Below the pieces are notes generated by a model. It worked only from the letters and a program-made list of their open reading frames with translations. It had not been told where the DNA came from and did no database searches. A stretch of 64,000 nt of DNA from Knoellia koreensis (lineage in GTDB: Bacteria > Actinomycetota > Actinomycetes > Actinomycetales > Dermatophilaceae), in contig NZ_JABEPQ010000005.1 in assembly GCF_013041615.1 (NCBI RefSeq), forward strand, positions 124,001-188,000, written 5' to 3'. Made by a program: the position numbers and the translations under genes. The stretch's first letter is position 1. Every line of letters begins with the position of its first letter. Positions 53,240 to 63,501 of the stretch are shown here, piece after piece.

Positions 53240-54331
53240 TCAGCTCGCGGCTGCGTCGGGGTAGGCCTTGGGCAGGCGCATCCCGCGCTCGGCCATGAGG
53301 TCGCGCACCCGGTTCGGGTAGTCGGTGATGACGCCGTCGACACCGGCGTCCATCAGGGCCTCGATCGTGGCCGGGTCGTCGACGGTCCACGGGACCACCT
53401 TGAGGCCGCGGGCGTGGGCGGCGTCGACCATCGCCTTGTCGGCGTAGAACCGGAACCCGGGCTGGCCGACGGTGCCGTTCTGCGGGAAGCCGTAGTTGGG
53501 CGACAGGGTGGTGACGCCATCGATGCTCGCGGCAGCGGCGACGAAGTCACCGCCGAAGTCGTCGGCGTCGATGCCGCCCAGCCACGGCGAGGCGCCGGGC
53601 TTGCCCACCTGGAGGAAGTCGTAGTTGGTGAGGGCGACCAGCGGCCACTTGGGCGCGAGCTCGTGCATCGCCATGAGCGCGCCCCAGTCGAAGGACTGGA
53701 TCGTCACCTGCTTCTCGATGCCCGACGCGCGAATCTCCTCGAAGACGCGGCGGACGAACAGCTCACGGGGTGCGGTCTGCTCCGGCGCCCCGGCCTCGAC
53801 CTTGGTCTCGATGTTGAGCTTGACCTGGTTGGCCTTGGTGTCACGGACGAGGGCGAGGACGTCGCGCAGCTCGGCCAGCCGGTTGCCGGCGACGACCTCC
53901 TGCTGCGGATAGCCGGGCAGCTGCTGGTAGCCGCAGTCCATGGTCTTGACCTGCGCGAGGGTGAGGTCCTTGATGTAGTCGCCGACGTAGGGGAACTGCG
54001 GGTCACCGGGGGTGACGGGTGCGGTGTCGCGGCACTTGGTGCGGCTCACCTGACGGTCGTGGGTGACGACGACCGCCCCGTCCTTGGTGATCTGGGTGTC
54101 GAGCTCGAGGGTGCTGACGCCCATGCGCAGTGCCTTGGCGAACCCGGGCAGCGACTCCTCGGTCGTCAGGCCGAGCCCGCCGCGGTGGGCCTGCAGGTCG
54201 AACTGGGTCTTCTGCGGCAGCACCTTGGGGCCGGGTGTCCCGGCGACAGCCGCGGTGGCCGACCCGGCGGACAGGGCAAAGGTGACCGCGGCGGTGGCGG
54301 CCAGAGCGGAGAGTCTGCGTGCGGAGGTCAT
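53240..54331 (-). CDS. Secreted glycerophosphodiester phosphodiesterase
   Basis: 363 residues. A signal peptide ends near residue 30 (SAGSATAAVA). GDPD barrel: catalytic HRGG (QAHRGGLGLTTEES) with the second His in VVTHD, metal-binding Glu-x-Asp in TLELDTQ, and LNIETKVE. The C-terminal GLKVVPWTVDDPATIEALMDAGVDGVITDYP is typical. It hydrolyses glycerophosphodiesters to glycerol 3-phosphate and an alcohol outside the cell. A TAACGT box 8 nt upstream suggests a leaderless message. Confidence 0.95.
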   Translation of the reverse strand: MTSARRLSALAATAAVTFALSAGSATAAVAGTPGPKVLPQKTQFDLQAHRGGLGLTTEESLPGFAKALRMGVSTLELDTQITKDGAVVVTHDRQVSRTKCRDTAPVTPGDPQFPYVGDYIKDLTLAQVKTMDCGYQQLPGYPQQEVVAGNRLAELRDVLALVRDTKANQVKLNIETKVEAGAPEQTAPRELFVRRVFEEIRASGIEKQVTIQSFDWGALMAMHELAPKWPLVALTNYDFLQVGKPGASPWLGGIDADDFGGDFVAAAASIDGVTTLSPNYGFPQNGTVGQPGFRFYADKAMVDAAHARGLKVVPWTVDDPATIEALMDAGVDGVITDYPNRVRDLMAERGMRLPKAYPDAAAS

Positions 54332-54339
54332 GCCTCGCG

Positions 54340-54345
54340 ACGTTA
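54340..54345 (-). promoter_or_regulatory. Candidate leaderless -10 box of the phosphodiesterase gene
   Basis: TAACGT on the minus strand, 8 nt before ATG 54331. Confidence 0.4.
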
Positions 54346-54525
54346 GGCGCCGCCGTGGGCCCGGCGGTGAAGCCGAGGGAAACACTCGGTGCGCAGCCGC
54401 CGACTGGCACGGCTTCCGCAAACCGGGAGTTGCGTGCATGAAACCCGGGAAAATGCAGTCCGTTTCGTGCTCGCAACCCCCGTATTGCCACACGGTACCG
54501 GGCCGCTCTTGACCCTGCGGCGAGG

Positions 54526-54987
54526 TCAGCGGGGCGCGCCGGGCGGGCGCCACAGCACCAGCGCTCCGGCGTTGCCGGTGGGCTGGCGACCGGCGCGCAG
54601 CGGTGTCACGTCACCGGCCGGCCCGACGGCGAAGACCCGCGACCGGCGGCTGGGCTGGCCAGCCGCGGCGCGGGTCTCGTCGAGCTCGGTCCGCAGCTCT
54701 CGGACGCGGGACTGCAGAGCCGTCACCTGGTCCTCGAGCGCGAGGATGCGCTGGATGCCTGCGAGGCTGATGCCCTCGTCCTGGGAGAGCCGCTGCACCT
54801 CGCGCAGCAGCGCCACGTCGCGCCCCGAGTAGCGGCGTCCGCCACCTCGGGTGCGCGACGGGATGACCAGACCCAGCCGGTCGTACTGGCGCAGGGTCTG
54901 GGCGTGCATTCCGGCCAGCGACGCCGCCACCGAGATCACGTAGATCGGGGCGTCGTCGTCTGGCCGAAAGTCAACCTGTTCTGCCAT
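54526..54987 (-). CDS. hspR: Heat-shock repressor HspR (MerR family)
   Basis: 153 residues. The MerR helix-turn-helix ISVAASLAGMHAQTLRQYDRLGLVIPSRTRGGGRRYSGRDVALLREVQRLS leads into a short coiled coil (ILALEDQVTALQSRVRELRTELDETRAAA). HspR binds HAIR inverted repeats with DnaK as co-repressor; when DnaK is titrated by unfolded proteins the regulon opens. Two HAIR sites lie before dnaK and one before clpB in this window. Last gene of the dnaK operon, giving autoregulation. Confidence 0.96.
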   Translation of the reverse strand: MAEQVDFRPDDDAPIYVISVAASLAGMHAQTLRQYDRLGLVIPSRTRGGGRRYSGRDVALLREVQRLSQDEGISLAGIQRILALEDQVTALQSRVRELRTELDETRAAAGQPSRRSRVFAVGPAGDVTPLRAGRQPTGNAGALVLWRPPGAPR

Positions 54988-55038
54988 GTCCTGCTGTCCT
55001 GCCGATCAGTCCTGCCGACCCGTCTCGTGGCCGGTACG

Positions 55039-56061
55039 TCAGCGCCGGGCCTCCTCGAACAGCTCCGCACGCGGGTCGTGACCTGCGTCCTGCGCCTTGA
55101 GCACCTCGACGGCGTCCTTGGCCTCATCGGAAAGGCGTTGCGGCACAACGACATGCACCTTTGCCATGAGGTCGCCGGGCTTGTCCTTCTTCGGGACACC
55201 CCGGCCCTTGACGCGCAGCACCCGCCCGCTCGGCGTGCCGGGTGCGATGCGCACCTTGACCGGCTTGCCGTCGAGGGTCGGCACCGAGACCGTGGCCCCG
55301 AGCGCCGCCTCGGCGAACGTCACCGGCAGGTCGACGGTGATGTTGTCACCGTCGCGCCCGAACGCCGGGTGCTTCTCCACGCTGACCGTGAGGATGAGGT
55401 CGCCCGCGGGGCCGCCGGCCTCGCCGGGCTCACCCTTGCCGCGCAGCCGGATCTTCTGACCGTCCTTGACCCCCACCGGGATTCGCGTGGTGATGTGCCC
55501 ACCGTCGCTGGTGCCCAGCGTGACCGTCTTGCCCTCGACTGCGTCGCGGAACGACAAGGTCGTACGGGCGGTGAGGTCCGCTCCCTTGCGCGGCCCGCGA
55601 GGGGCGCCGTACCCGGCATACCCCTGCTGTCCGCCGTAGGGCGAGGCCCCACCGAACATGCCACTCAGCAGGTCCTCGAGGTCGGGCTGGCCGCCACCAC
55701 CGCCGGTGGAGTAGCGCACTCGTGTGCCACCGCCCCCACCGCCGCCGAACATCGAGGAGAACACGTCCTCGAAGCCGCCCTGGCCGCCGCTGCCCGGACC
55801 GCCCGCGGTGAAGCGGGCGCCGCCACGCGCCATCTGGCGGATGGCGTCGTACTCCTGGCGCTGCTCGGGGTCGGACAGGACCGAGTTGGCCTCGCCGATC
55901 TCCTTGAACTTCTGTTCCGCCGCAGCGTCACCGGGGTTCTGGTCGGGGTGGTACTTGCGGGCGAGCTTCCGGTACGCCTTCTTGATCGCCGCCTCGTCGG
56001 CGTCCTGGGGGACGCCGAGAGTGGCGTAGAAGTCCTTCTCGAACCAGTCTTGGCTGGCCAT
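55039..56061 (-). CDS. dnaJ: DnaJ-type co-chaperone without zinc domain
   Basis: 340 residues. J domain with HPD in RKYHPDQNPG, then a Gly/Phe-rich linker (GGGGGGGTRVRY, GMFGGASPYGGQQ), then the two substrate-binding CTD barrels (LTARTTLSFRDAVEGKTVTLGTSDGG, FGRDGDNITVDLPVTFAEAALGATVSVPTL). The four CxxCxGxG zinc repeats are absent, as in CbpA/type II J proteins. It stimulates DnaK ATPase. Lies between grpE and hspR. Confidence 0.95.
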   Translation of the reverse strand: MASQDWFEKDFYATLGVPQDADEAAIKKAYRKLARKYHPDQNPGDAAAEQKFKEIGEANSVLSDPEQRQEYDAIRQMARGGARFTAGGPGSGGQGGFEDVFSSMFGGGGGGGTRVRYSTGGGGGQPDLEDLLSGMFGGASPYGGQQGYAGYGAPRGPRKGADLTARTTLSFRDAVEGKTVTLGTSDGGHITTRIPVGVKDGQKIRLRGKGEPGEAGGPAGDLILTVSVEKHPAFGRDGDNITVDLPVTFAEAALGATVSVPTLDGKPVKVRIAPGTPSGRVLRVKGRGVPKKDKPGDLMAKVHVVVPQRLSDEAKDAVEVLKAQDAGHDPRAELFEEARR

Positions 56062-56108
56062 GCGTGCGCCCTCCTCTCAGTGGGACGTCGATGGGTTGGG
56101 GTATGCCG

Positions 56109-56689
56109 TCACTCGGGGTCGGCGACCGCGACACGGGCGGCGCGCAGCACCTGCTCGCCGCTCTTGTAGCCCGGCTGCAGGACCTGGACGACGGTGGTCG
56201 TGCCGGTCGCCGGGACCGACCCGTCCGCAGGCCAGGCCGTGTGCATGAGGGCCTCGTGCACGTTCGGGTCGAACTCCTCGCCTGCGGCGCCGAACCGCTC
56301 GAGCCCGAACTTGCGCAGCGAGTTCTCGAGCTTGTCCGCGATCGCGGCGAACGGGCCACCAGCGAGGTCGCCGTGGTCGCGGGCGGCCTGGATGTCGTCG
56401 AGCACCGGCAGCAGCGCCTCGAGCACGGACTGGGCCGCGCGCTCCTGGATCACCGCGCGGTCGCGGTCGACCCGGCGCTTGTAGTTGACGTACTCGGCGT
56501 TCAGCCGCTGCAGGTCCTCGAGCCGTTGCGCCGCAAGGGCTTCGTGGTCGGGACCGTCGGCGACCGGCGCGCCCTCAGCGGGCTTCTGGTCACCCTCGGG
56601 CGCCGCCTCGGGGGCGGAGGGGGCAGCGGCCTGGTCGGCAGCTGCACCCTCCGCACCCTCGGCACCGTCAGGCGTGTTTGCCTGGTCGG

Positions 56690-56693
<4 letters not shown>
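56109..56693 (-). CDS. grpE: Nucleotide exchange factor GrpE
   Basis: 194 residues. A disordered acidic/Ala-rich N-terminus (about 50 residues) leads to the long dimerising helix [26 protein letters not shown] and the beta-wing domain ([46 protein letters not shown]). It releases ADP from DnaK. The start overlaps the dnaK stop by four bases. Confidence 0.96.
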
Positions 56694-58582
<1,889 letters not shown>

Positions 58583-58609
58583 GGTGATTCTCCCTGTGTC
58601 GAACTGTGG

Positions 58610-58630
58610 GTTGAGTTACTGCTACTCAAG
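58610..58630. promoter_or_regulatory. HspR operator (HAIR) 1 of the dnaK operon
   Basis: GTTGAGT-tactgct-ACTCAAG: exact 7-7-7 spacing and one base from the CTTGAGT-N7-ACTCAAG consensus, 27 bp before the dnaK ATG. Confidence 0.92.
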
Positions 58631-58670
58631 TTAGGAGCCGGTATGCCGTGCGGCAAGTCGACGCTGCAAA

Positions 58671-58691
58671 CTTGAGTTCACTTGACTCAAC
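58671..58691. promoter_or_regulatory. HspR operator (HAIR) 2 of the dnaK operon
   Basis: CTTGAGT-tcacttg-ACTCAAC, 61 bp centre-to-centre from the first. A GTATGCCG word (58641) lies between the two operators. Confidence 0.92.
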
Positions 58692-58847
58692 TCTGAGCGT
58701 GGGGGTGTTGTTCCCGTCCCGCCGAACTTTTCTCCGAGGTGGGGCCGGCGGGGCGCCAGGGAGTCGGCTCGACCTCGCATGAAAGGCCCGCGCGAAGGGT
58801 AGGGAGAGATGCGAGTCAGGAACACCCCATCGGTCAAAGGAGCGAGC

Positions 58848-59156
58848 ATGGTCAAGGTTGCGTTGTCAGTGATCGTGGAGGCACGGCCCGGCAAGGAGGC
58901 CGAGGTCGCCGAGTTCCTCCGGGACGCACGCTCCGTCGTCGAGCAGGAGGAGGGCACCCGGGCGTGGTTCGCCCTGCAGTTCGACGAGTCGACCTTCGGG
59001 ATCTTCGACGTGTTCCCCGACGGCGACGCCCGCAGCACCCACCTGGCCGGTGGTGTCGGCCAAGCCCTGGCCGAGCGGGGTGGGGATCTGTTCAGTGCGG
59101 AGCCGAGCATCCGGAAGATGGACGTGCTCGCGGCCAAGCTGCCCGGCGACAGCTGA
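58848..59156 (+). CDS. Antibiotic biosynthesis monooxygenase (ABM) domain protein
   Basis: 102 residues with a strong AAAGGAG ribosome site. Dimeric ferredoxin-like fold: MVKVALSVIVEARPGKEAEVAEFLRDAR, then EEGTRAWFALQFDESTFGIFDVFPDGDARSTHLAG and a C-terminal helix. Small ABM proteins are often quinone monooxygenases or haem degrading; residues for either are not distinctive here. It is divergent from dnaK and followed 37 bp later by an aldo-keto reductase, perhaps one operon. Confidence 0.87.
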   Translation: MVKVALSVIVEARPGKEAEVAEFLRDARSVVEQEEGTRAWFALQFDESTFGIFDVFPDGDARSTHLAGGVGQALAERGGDLFSAEPSIRKMDVLAAKLPGDS

Positions 59157-59193
59157 CCCGGCGGGGCGCGCGCGGAGACGAAGGCGACGACAG

Positions 59194-60024
59194 TTGCGAC
59201 GAATCGCATTGGCGGGCGGGGATTCCGTCCCGGTCCTGGGTCTGGGCACCTGGGGCTGGGGCGAGGACCCGGGCCGGCGCGGCGACGAGATCGCGGCGCT
59301 GCGCACGGGGATCGAGCTGGGCCTGACCCTGGTGGACACGGCCGAGATGTACGGCGGCGGCGCCGCGGAGGAGGTGCTCGCAGAGGCGCTCGCGGGTCAC
59401 CGGGACGAGGTGTTCGTGGTCAGCAAGGTGTTGCCGTCCAACGCATCTCGCTCCGGCACGGTGGCTGCGTGCGAGCGCAGCCTGGAGCGCCTGAGCACGG
59501 ACCGGATCGACCTCTACCTCCTGCACTGGCAGGGCTCGCACCCCGTGGAGGACACGCTCGCGGCCTTCCAGCAACTGGTCGATGACGGGAAGATCCGGCA
59601 CTGGGGCGTCAGCAACTTCGACCACACCGACCTCGCCAAGCTCGAGCAGGTGCCCGGCAGTGAGGGACTCGCCACCGACCAGGTGCTGTACAACCTGTCG
59701 CGGCGGGGGCCGGAGTACGACCTGTTCCCGTGGTGCGCCGACCACGACCTGCTGGTGATGGCGTACTCCCCCATCGAGCAGGGCCGCATCCTCGGCGACC
59801 CGACGCTCGGCGAGGTCGCCGCTGCGCACGGCATCAGCCCGGCAGCCGCAGCCCTGGCCTGGGTGCTGCGCCGCGACGGGCTCTGCACGATCCCCAAGGC
59901 GAGCAGCCCGGAGCACGTGCACGACAACGCCGCGGCACTCGAGGTGGACCTGACGCGCGAGGACCTGGACGCCCTGGACCGGGCCTTCCCGCCCGCCGGA
60001 CCACGACCGCTGGAAATGCTCTGA
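59194..60024 (+). CDS. Aldo/keto reductase
   Basis: 276 residues from TTG 59194; no ATG or GTG lies between the upstream stop-free region and LRRIALAGGDSVPVLGLGTWGWG, the conserved first strand. Catalytic tetrad: Asp in TLVDTAEMYGGG with Tyr, Lys in VVSKVLP, His in YLLHWQGS. SNFD and LFPWCADHDLLVMAYSPIEQG follow the family. NADPH-dependent carbonyl reduction is likely; the substrate is unknown. It ends just before two tandem dyad repeats. Confidence 0.92.
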   Translation: MRRIALAGGDSVPVLGLGTWGWGEDPGRRGDEIAALRTGIELGLTLVDTAEMYGGGAAEEVLAEALAGHRDEVFVVSKVLPSNASRSGTVAACERSLERLSTDRIDLYLLHWQGSHPVEDTLAAFQQLVDDGKIRHWGVSNFDHTDLAKLEQVPGSEGLATDQVLYNLSRRGPEYDLFPWCADHDLLVMAYSPIEQGRILGDPTLGEVAAAHGISPAAAALAWVLRRDGLCTIPKASSPEHVHDNAAALEVDLTREDLDALDRAFPPAGPRPLEML

Positions 60025-60053
60025 TCGCCACCTGAGCCCTTCCCTCCACTGCG

Positions 60054-60185
60054 CACTTCGGGCCACTGAGGGTCGGTGTTGCGGTCCAGATCGAGCCTGT
60101 GTGGCCCGAAGTGGAACGCCTTCCGCACTTCGGGCCACTGCGGCTCGGTGTGCCGGGCCAGGTCGAGCGTCAGTGGCCCGAAGTG
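60054..60185. repeat. Two tandem 60-bp dyad elements
   Basis: Copy 1 60054-60113 and copy 2 60126-60185 match at 51 of 60 positions. Each begins CACTTCGGGCCAC and ends with its exact complement GTGGCCCGAAGTG, so each can fold into a hairpin with a 34-nt inner part. They may terminate the reductase gene. Confidence 0.85.
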
Positions 60186-60200
60186 GCAGCGTATTTACCC

Positions 60201-60230
60201 TTGCGGGTACGTACCCAACTGGTTACAGTT
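60201..60230 (+). promoter_or_regulatory. Leaderless promoter with embedded operators, ArsR/SRPBCC operon
   Basis: TTGCGG (60201-60206), 17-bp spacer, TACAGT (60224-60229), then 7 nt to the ATG. The palindrome GGGTACGTACCC (60205-60216) fills the spacer and AACTG-gtta-CAGTT overlaps the -10. Confidence 0.6.
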
Positions 60231-60236
60231 ACGGCC

Positions 60237-60632
60237 ATGGACGCAGTACTCCAGGCCCTGGCCGACCCGAGCCGGCGAACGATCCTCGAGACCTTGCGCG
60301 ACCACCCGGCCACGGCCGGAGAGCTCGCCGACCTGCTCCCGATCGCCCGGCCCGGCGTCTCCCGGCACCTGCGGGTGCTGCGCGAGGCCGAGCTCGTCGA
60401 GGTGCGCCAGGACGCCCAGCGGCGCATCTACAGCCTGCGACCGGAGGCGCTCGTCGAGCTCGACGGGTGGCTCGCGGCATACCGCGTCCTCTGGGAGCAG
60501 CGACTCGACGCGCTGCACACCGAGATCGCCCGCGGCACGTCGCGGGCGCGAAAAGCGCTGCGCAGCAATGAAATCCCGGGCAGCAACGAGGAGCCCACCA
60601 AGACCACCCCACGGAAGAAGGCAACAGGATGA
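60237..60632 (+). CDS. ArsR-family regulator (SRPBCC-associated)
   Basis: 131 residues. Winged helix LQALADPSRRTILETLRDHPATAGELADLLPIARPGVSRHLRVLREAELVEVRQDAQRRIYSLRPEALVELDGWL, the pattern of ArsR proteins paired with AHSA1/SRPBCC genes, with no metal-site Cys. The basic, Ser/Thr-rich tail is variable. It overlaps the SRPBCC gene by ATGA and its promoter carries palindromes, so it probably represses its own operon. Confidence 0.92.
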   Translation: MDAVLQALADPSRRTILETLRDHPATAGELADLLPIARPGVSRHLRVLREAELVEVRQDAQRRIYSLRPEALVELDGWLAAYRVLWEQRLDALHTEIARGTSRARKALRSNEIPGSNEEPTKTTPRKKATG

Positions 60633-61147
60633 CCACCACCGGAACCATGCGACAGCTCGACGGCGGCCGCGGAGCCGTCCGCGTCGAGGACCTCTACGAC
60701 ACCGACATCGCCGACCTCTGGTCGGCGTGCACCGAGCCCGAGCGCCTCGCGCGCTGGATCGCGCAAGTCTCCGGCGACCTGCGCGAGGGCGGCACGGTCG
60801 AGGTGCTCTTCACCAGCACCGCCAACGGACCGCTGCGCATCGACACCTGCGAGGCGCCGCACCACCTGCTCCTGACCGGCGAGGCGGGCACCGACGAGGA
60901 GACACAGATCGAGGCCTGGCTCACCGCCGAGGGGCCCAAGACCCGCCTGGTCGTCGAGGAGCGCGGGCTGCCCGGCGACAAGCTCCATTTCTACGGCGCC
61001 GGCTGGCAGACCCACCTCGAGGATCTCGGCCGCGCCCTCTCCACCGACGCCACGGCCCACCCCGACGGCTGGTCGGCCGACGAGCCCGCCACCGCGTGGA
61101 AAGAGCGCTGGACCGAGCTCACGCCGGAGTACCAGACCGCCACCTGA
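60629..61147 (+). CDS. SRPBCC/AHSA1 domain protein
   Basis: 172 residues. START-like helix-grip fold: VRVEDLYDTDIADLWSACTEPERLARWIAQVSGDLREGGTVEVLF, IDTCEAPHHLLLTGEAG and a long C-terminal helix (GWQTHLEDLGRALS). AHSA1-like proteins bind small hydrophobic ligands; coupled to an ArsR partner they form a common bacterial regulator-effector pair of unknown ligand. Translationally coupled to the upstream regulator. Confidence 0.92.
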   Translation: MTTTGTMRQLDGGRGAVRVEDLYDTDIADLWSACTEPERLARWIAQVSGDLREGGTVEVLFTSTANGPLRIDTCEAPHHLLLTGEAGTDEETQIEAWLTAEGPKTRLVVEERGLPGDKLHFYGAGWQTHLEDLGRALSTDATAHPDGWSADEPATAWKERWTELTPEYQTAT

Positions 61148-61308
61148 ACCGCCGCTGGGCGCATCGTCGCAGGTCAGAGGCCCGTCCAGCTTGCGAGTGC
61201 GCCGCCCCGCGCTTTGACTGAAACGGACGGGGAACGTCCCTTCGCCCAGTGGTGGGAAGCGCGTGGGCGAAGAGGCGCCCCGTCCCGACCGCGCGGAGGA
61301 CGACGCCC

Positions 61309-61764
61309 ATGATGATCACGGACAGCTCCAAACGGGTCATCCCGTTCCGGCCGAGCGACGCCAAGCGTGTCGGCGAGGGGTGCATGTACCTCGACCAGAT
61401 CGTCTGGCTCAACGGCAGCAACATCGAGCTGGGCGACAACGTCCGCTTCAACTTCGGGTGCTGGGTCAACGGGTACGGCGGGCTCGTCATCGGCAACGAC
61501 GTCGGGGTCGGCCCGGGCACCATGATCCACACGGCCAACCACCGCAGCGGCGACCACGATCGACCGACCATCGACCAGGGCTGGGAGTCGCGCCCCGTCA
61601 CCATCGGCAACAACGTCTGGATCGGCATGGGGGTGCGGATCCTGCCCGGCGTCACGATCGGTGACGGCGCGATCGTGGGGGCGGGTTCGGTGGTCACCAA
61701 GGACCTTCCCGCCATGAGCGTCAGCGTCGGCCTCCCGGCCGCTCCCATCAGGACGCGCGACTGA
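61309..61764 (+). CDS. Left-handed beta-helix (hexapeptide) acyltransferase
   Basis: 151 residues from ATG 61309 with a GGAGGA ribosome site. Hexapeptide repeats form a left-handed helix: IVWLNGSNIELGDNVRFNFGCWVNGYGGLVIGNDVGVGPGTMIHT, catalytic His in HTANHRSGDH, then VTIGNNVWIGMGVRILPGVTIGDGAIVGAGSVV. Maltose/galactoside O-acetyltransferase type, probably acetylating an envelope sugar. The following glycosyltransferase start overlaps the stop (TGATG), indicating a shared surface-polysaccharide task. Confidence 0.92.
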   Translation: MMITDSSKRVIPFRPSDAKRVGEGCMYLDQIVWLNGSNIELGDNVRFNFGCWVNGYGGLVIGNDVGVGPGTMIHTANHRSGDHDRPTIDQGWESRPVTIGNNVWIGMGVRILPGVTIGDGAIVGAGSVVTKDLPAMSVSVGLPAAPIRTRD

Positions 61765-62864
61765 TGCGCGTCCTCTTCCTCCAGCGACAGCCCTGCATCA
61801 AGACGCTGAAGTATGCCGTGGCCCTGCGCGCCCGCGTGCCCGGCCTGCACCTCGAGTTCGCCTACCAGGGCAGGACCTTGAGCGACTTCTACGGCGAGGG
61901 TGACGAGCTGTTCGACGCCTGGCACCTGCTCGCACCCGACCCCACGCACGACCTGCGCCGGGTCGTCGAGCGGGTGCGCCCGGACGTGATCCACTCCCAC
62001 AACCTGCCCGACACCCTCACGGTCGCGGCGTTGGAGGTCGCGGGCGGGCGGGTGCCGATCGTCCACGACGTCCACGACTTCCAGAGCCTGCGCGCCACCC
62101 CGTACGAGGACGGCTTTCCCGACCCGCCGGACCCGATCGCCTCCGAACGCGCCGCGATCGAGGGAAGCGACGCCCTCATCACGGTCTCCGACGTCCTCCT
62201 CGAGGAGATCACCGCCAGGTATGCCGTGCCGGCACCTCACCTGGTCGTGCCCAACTTCGCGTTGGCGCGCGACCTGCCACCGCTGCCGGACGAGCTCGAG
62301 ACGCACGAGCAGGACGTGGGCGAACCCCTGCGGTTCGTCTACGAAGGCACGATCTCCACCTGCGGTGGCCACTACGACCTGCGCGAGATCTTCGCGGCCA
62401 TCGCCAGTACTCCGGGCGTACGGCTCGACGTCCACTGCGGACGCGAGCCGATGGCGGCATACCGCGGGCTCGCCGAGCGCTTCGACTCCCTCACGCTGCA
62501 TCCGCCGATGCCCACGCGTGCCCTCATGCGGATGCTGCCCCGCTACGACGTCGGCTGGGCCGGCTTCAACGCCACCCTCAACGACGCGCACCTCGAGACG
62601 GTGCTGCCCAACAAGGCGTTCGAGTACGTCGGTGCGGGTCTTGGTGTCCTGACGCTCCCGCACAAGGCCTTGGCGCGGTGGGTCGAGGCGGAGGGCGTGG
62701 GCATCGTCCTGGACTCCCTCGACGACCTGTCGACCTCGCTGCGGGCCGCCGACGTGGAGACCGTGCGCAAGACGGCACGCGCCCACCGGGAGCGCTACAC
62801 CCTCGACGCCCACATCCACGAGGTCCTCGGGCTCTACCGCTCCCTGGGGGCCGGCCCGGCGTGA
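61764..62864 (+). CDS. Glycosyltransferase, GT4-like (GT-B fold)
   Basis: 366 residues. N-terminal Rossmann half (MRVLFLQRQPCIKTLKYAVAL, RPDVIHSHNLPDTLTVAALE, VPIVHDVHDFQSLR), hinge near LVVPNFALARDLP, then the donor half (FVYEGTISTCGGHYDLREIFAAI, and KAFEYVGAGLGVLTLPHKAL with the EYxGAG nucleotide-sugar motif). Donor and acceptor are unknown. Coupled to the acyltransferase; probably envelope polysaccharide synthesis. Confidence 0.92.
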   Translation: MRVLFLQRQPCIKTLKYAVALRARVPGLHLEFAYQGRTLSDFYGEGDELFDAWHLLAPDPTHDLRRVVERVRPDVIHSHNLPDTLTVAALEVAGGRVPIVHDVHDFQSLRATPYEDGFPDPPDPIASERAAIEGSDALITVSDVLLEEITARYAVPAPHLVVPNFALARDLPPLPDELETHEQDVGEPLRFVYEGTISTCGGHYDLREIFAAIASTPGVRLDVHCGREPMAAYRGLAERFDSLTLHPPMPTRALMRMLPRYDVGWAGFNATLNDAHLETVLPNKAFEYVGAGLGVLTLPHKALARWVEAEGVGIVLDSLDDLSTSLRAADVETVRKTARAHRERYTLDAHIHEVLGLYRSLGAGPA

Positions 62865-62926
62865 TGGGGCCGTCGATCCTGGCGCACCGCTCAGGCTCGG
62901 GTGACAACGCTGTCGGTGGTGGGTCC

Positions 62927-62932
62927 TACCTT
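62927..62932 (+). promoter_or_regulatory. Candidate leaderless -10 box of a 47-residue gene
   Basis: TACCTT, 7 nt before ATG 62940; a GTGACA lies about 20 bp upstream of the box. Same geometry as the best promoters in the window. Confidence 0.5.
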
Positions 62933-62939
62933 CTGGTGC

Positions 62940-63083
62940 ATGGCCAAGACACGAGGCAACCACCTGCGGGTGGTGCGTGACGAGCAGGACCGACCCGCTC
63001 GGTCGGCGACGGACCACCGCGCCGACTACTGGTCGCAGGTGCAGACGTTGCGGGCCGAGCAGCGGCGGCTGCGCGCCGGCTGA
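62940..63083 (+). CDS. Small basic protein of unknown function (47 residues)
   Basis: MAKTRGNHLRVVRDEQDRPA followed by RSATDHRADYWSQVQTLRAEQ and a basic RRLRAG end. It is highly charged with a C-terminal amphipathic helix and no Cys. No family is recognised. Its reality is supported by the -10 box placed exactly 7 nt before the ATG and by the compact fit between the glycosyltransferase and DUF488 genes. Confidence 0.55.
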   Translation: MAKTRGNHLRVVRDEQDRPARSATDHRADYWSQVQTLRAEQRRLRAG

Positions 63084-63096
63084 CGCCCCGTGATGG

Positions 63097-63102
63097 CACA
63101 GT
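63097..63102 (+). promoter_or_regulatory. Candidate leaderless -10 box of the DUF488 gene
   Basis: CACAGT, 7 nt before ATG 63110. Confidence 0.4.
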
Positions 63103-63109
63103 GGTCGCC

Positions 63110-63496
63110 ATGCCGGTGAGCGTGGTGCGTCTCGGGACGCCGCGAGCTGCGGACGAGGGCCTGCGGATCGGGACCGTGCGGCGCCCTCCCCGGGGGGTGC
63201 CCAAGGCCGAGTTCGCGAGTGGGGACTGGTACGACACCTGGCTGCCGGAGCTGAGCCCGAGCGCCGGGCTGGTCACGCAGGCCCAGGCGGCTGCAACCGA
63301 CGGCGAGTGGCGCAGGTTCGTTCGCGCCTACCGCCGCGAAATGGCCGAGCCCGGGCCTCGACACCTCGTCGAGCTGCTGGCCGCCCTGTCGCACACCAGT
63401 GCTCTGGCAGTCGGCTGTTACTGCGTGGACGAGTCCCGGTGCCACCGCTCGGTCCTGCGCGAGCTGCTGGTCGAGGCCGGCGCAAGCGTCCGGTAG
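63110..63496 (+). CDS. DUF488 family protein
   Basis: 128 residues from ATG 63110. The family is recognised by RLGTPRAADEGLRIGTVRRPPRGVPK, WYDTWLPELSPSAGLV, WRRFVRAYRREMAEPGPRHLVELLAALSH and ALAVGCYCVDESRCHRSVLRELL; the CYCxxxxxCHR cluster resembles a metal or redox site conserved in the group. The function is unknown. The next gene begins 5 bp later, suggesting a shared transcript. Confidence 0.85.
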   Translation: MPVSVVRLGTPRAADEGLRIGTVRRPPRGVPKAEFASGDWYDTWLPELSPSAGLVTQAQAAATDGEWRRFVRAYRREMAEPGPRHLVELLAALSHTSALAVGCYCVDESRCHRSVLRELLVEAGASVR

Positions 63497-63501
63497 CGCG
63501 C

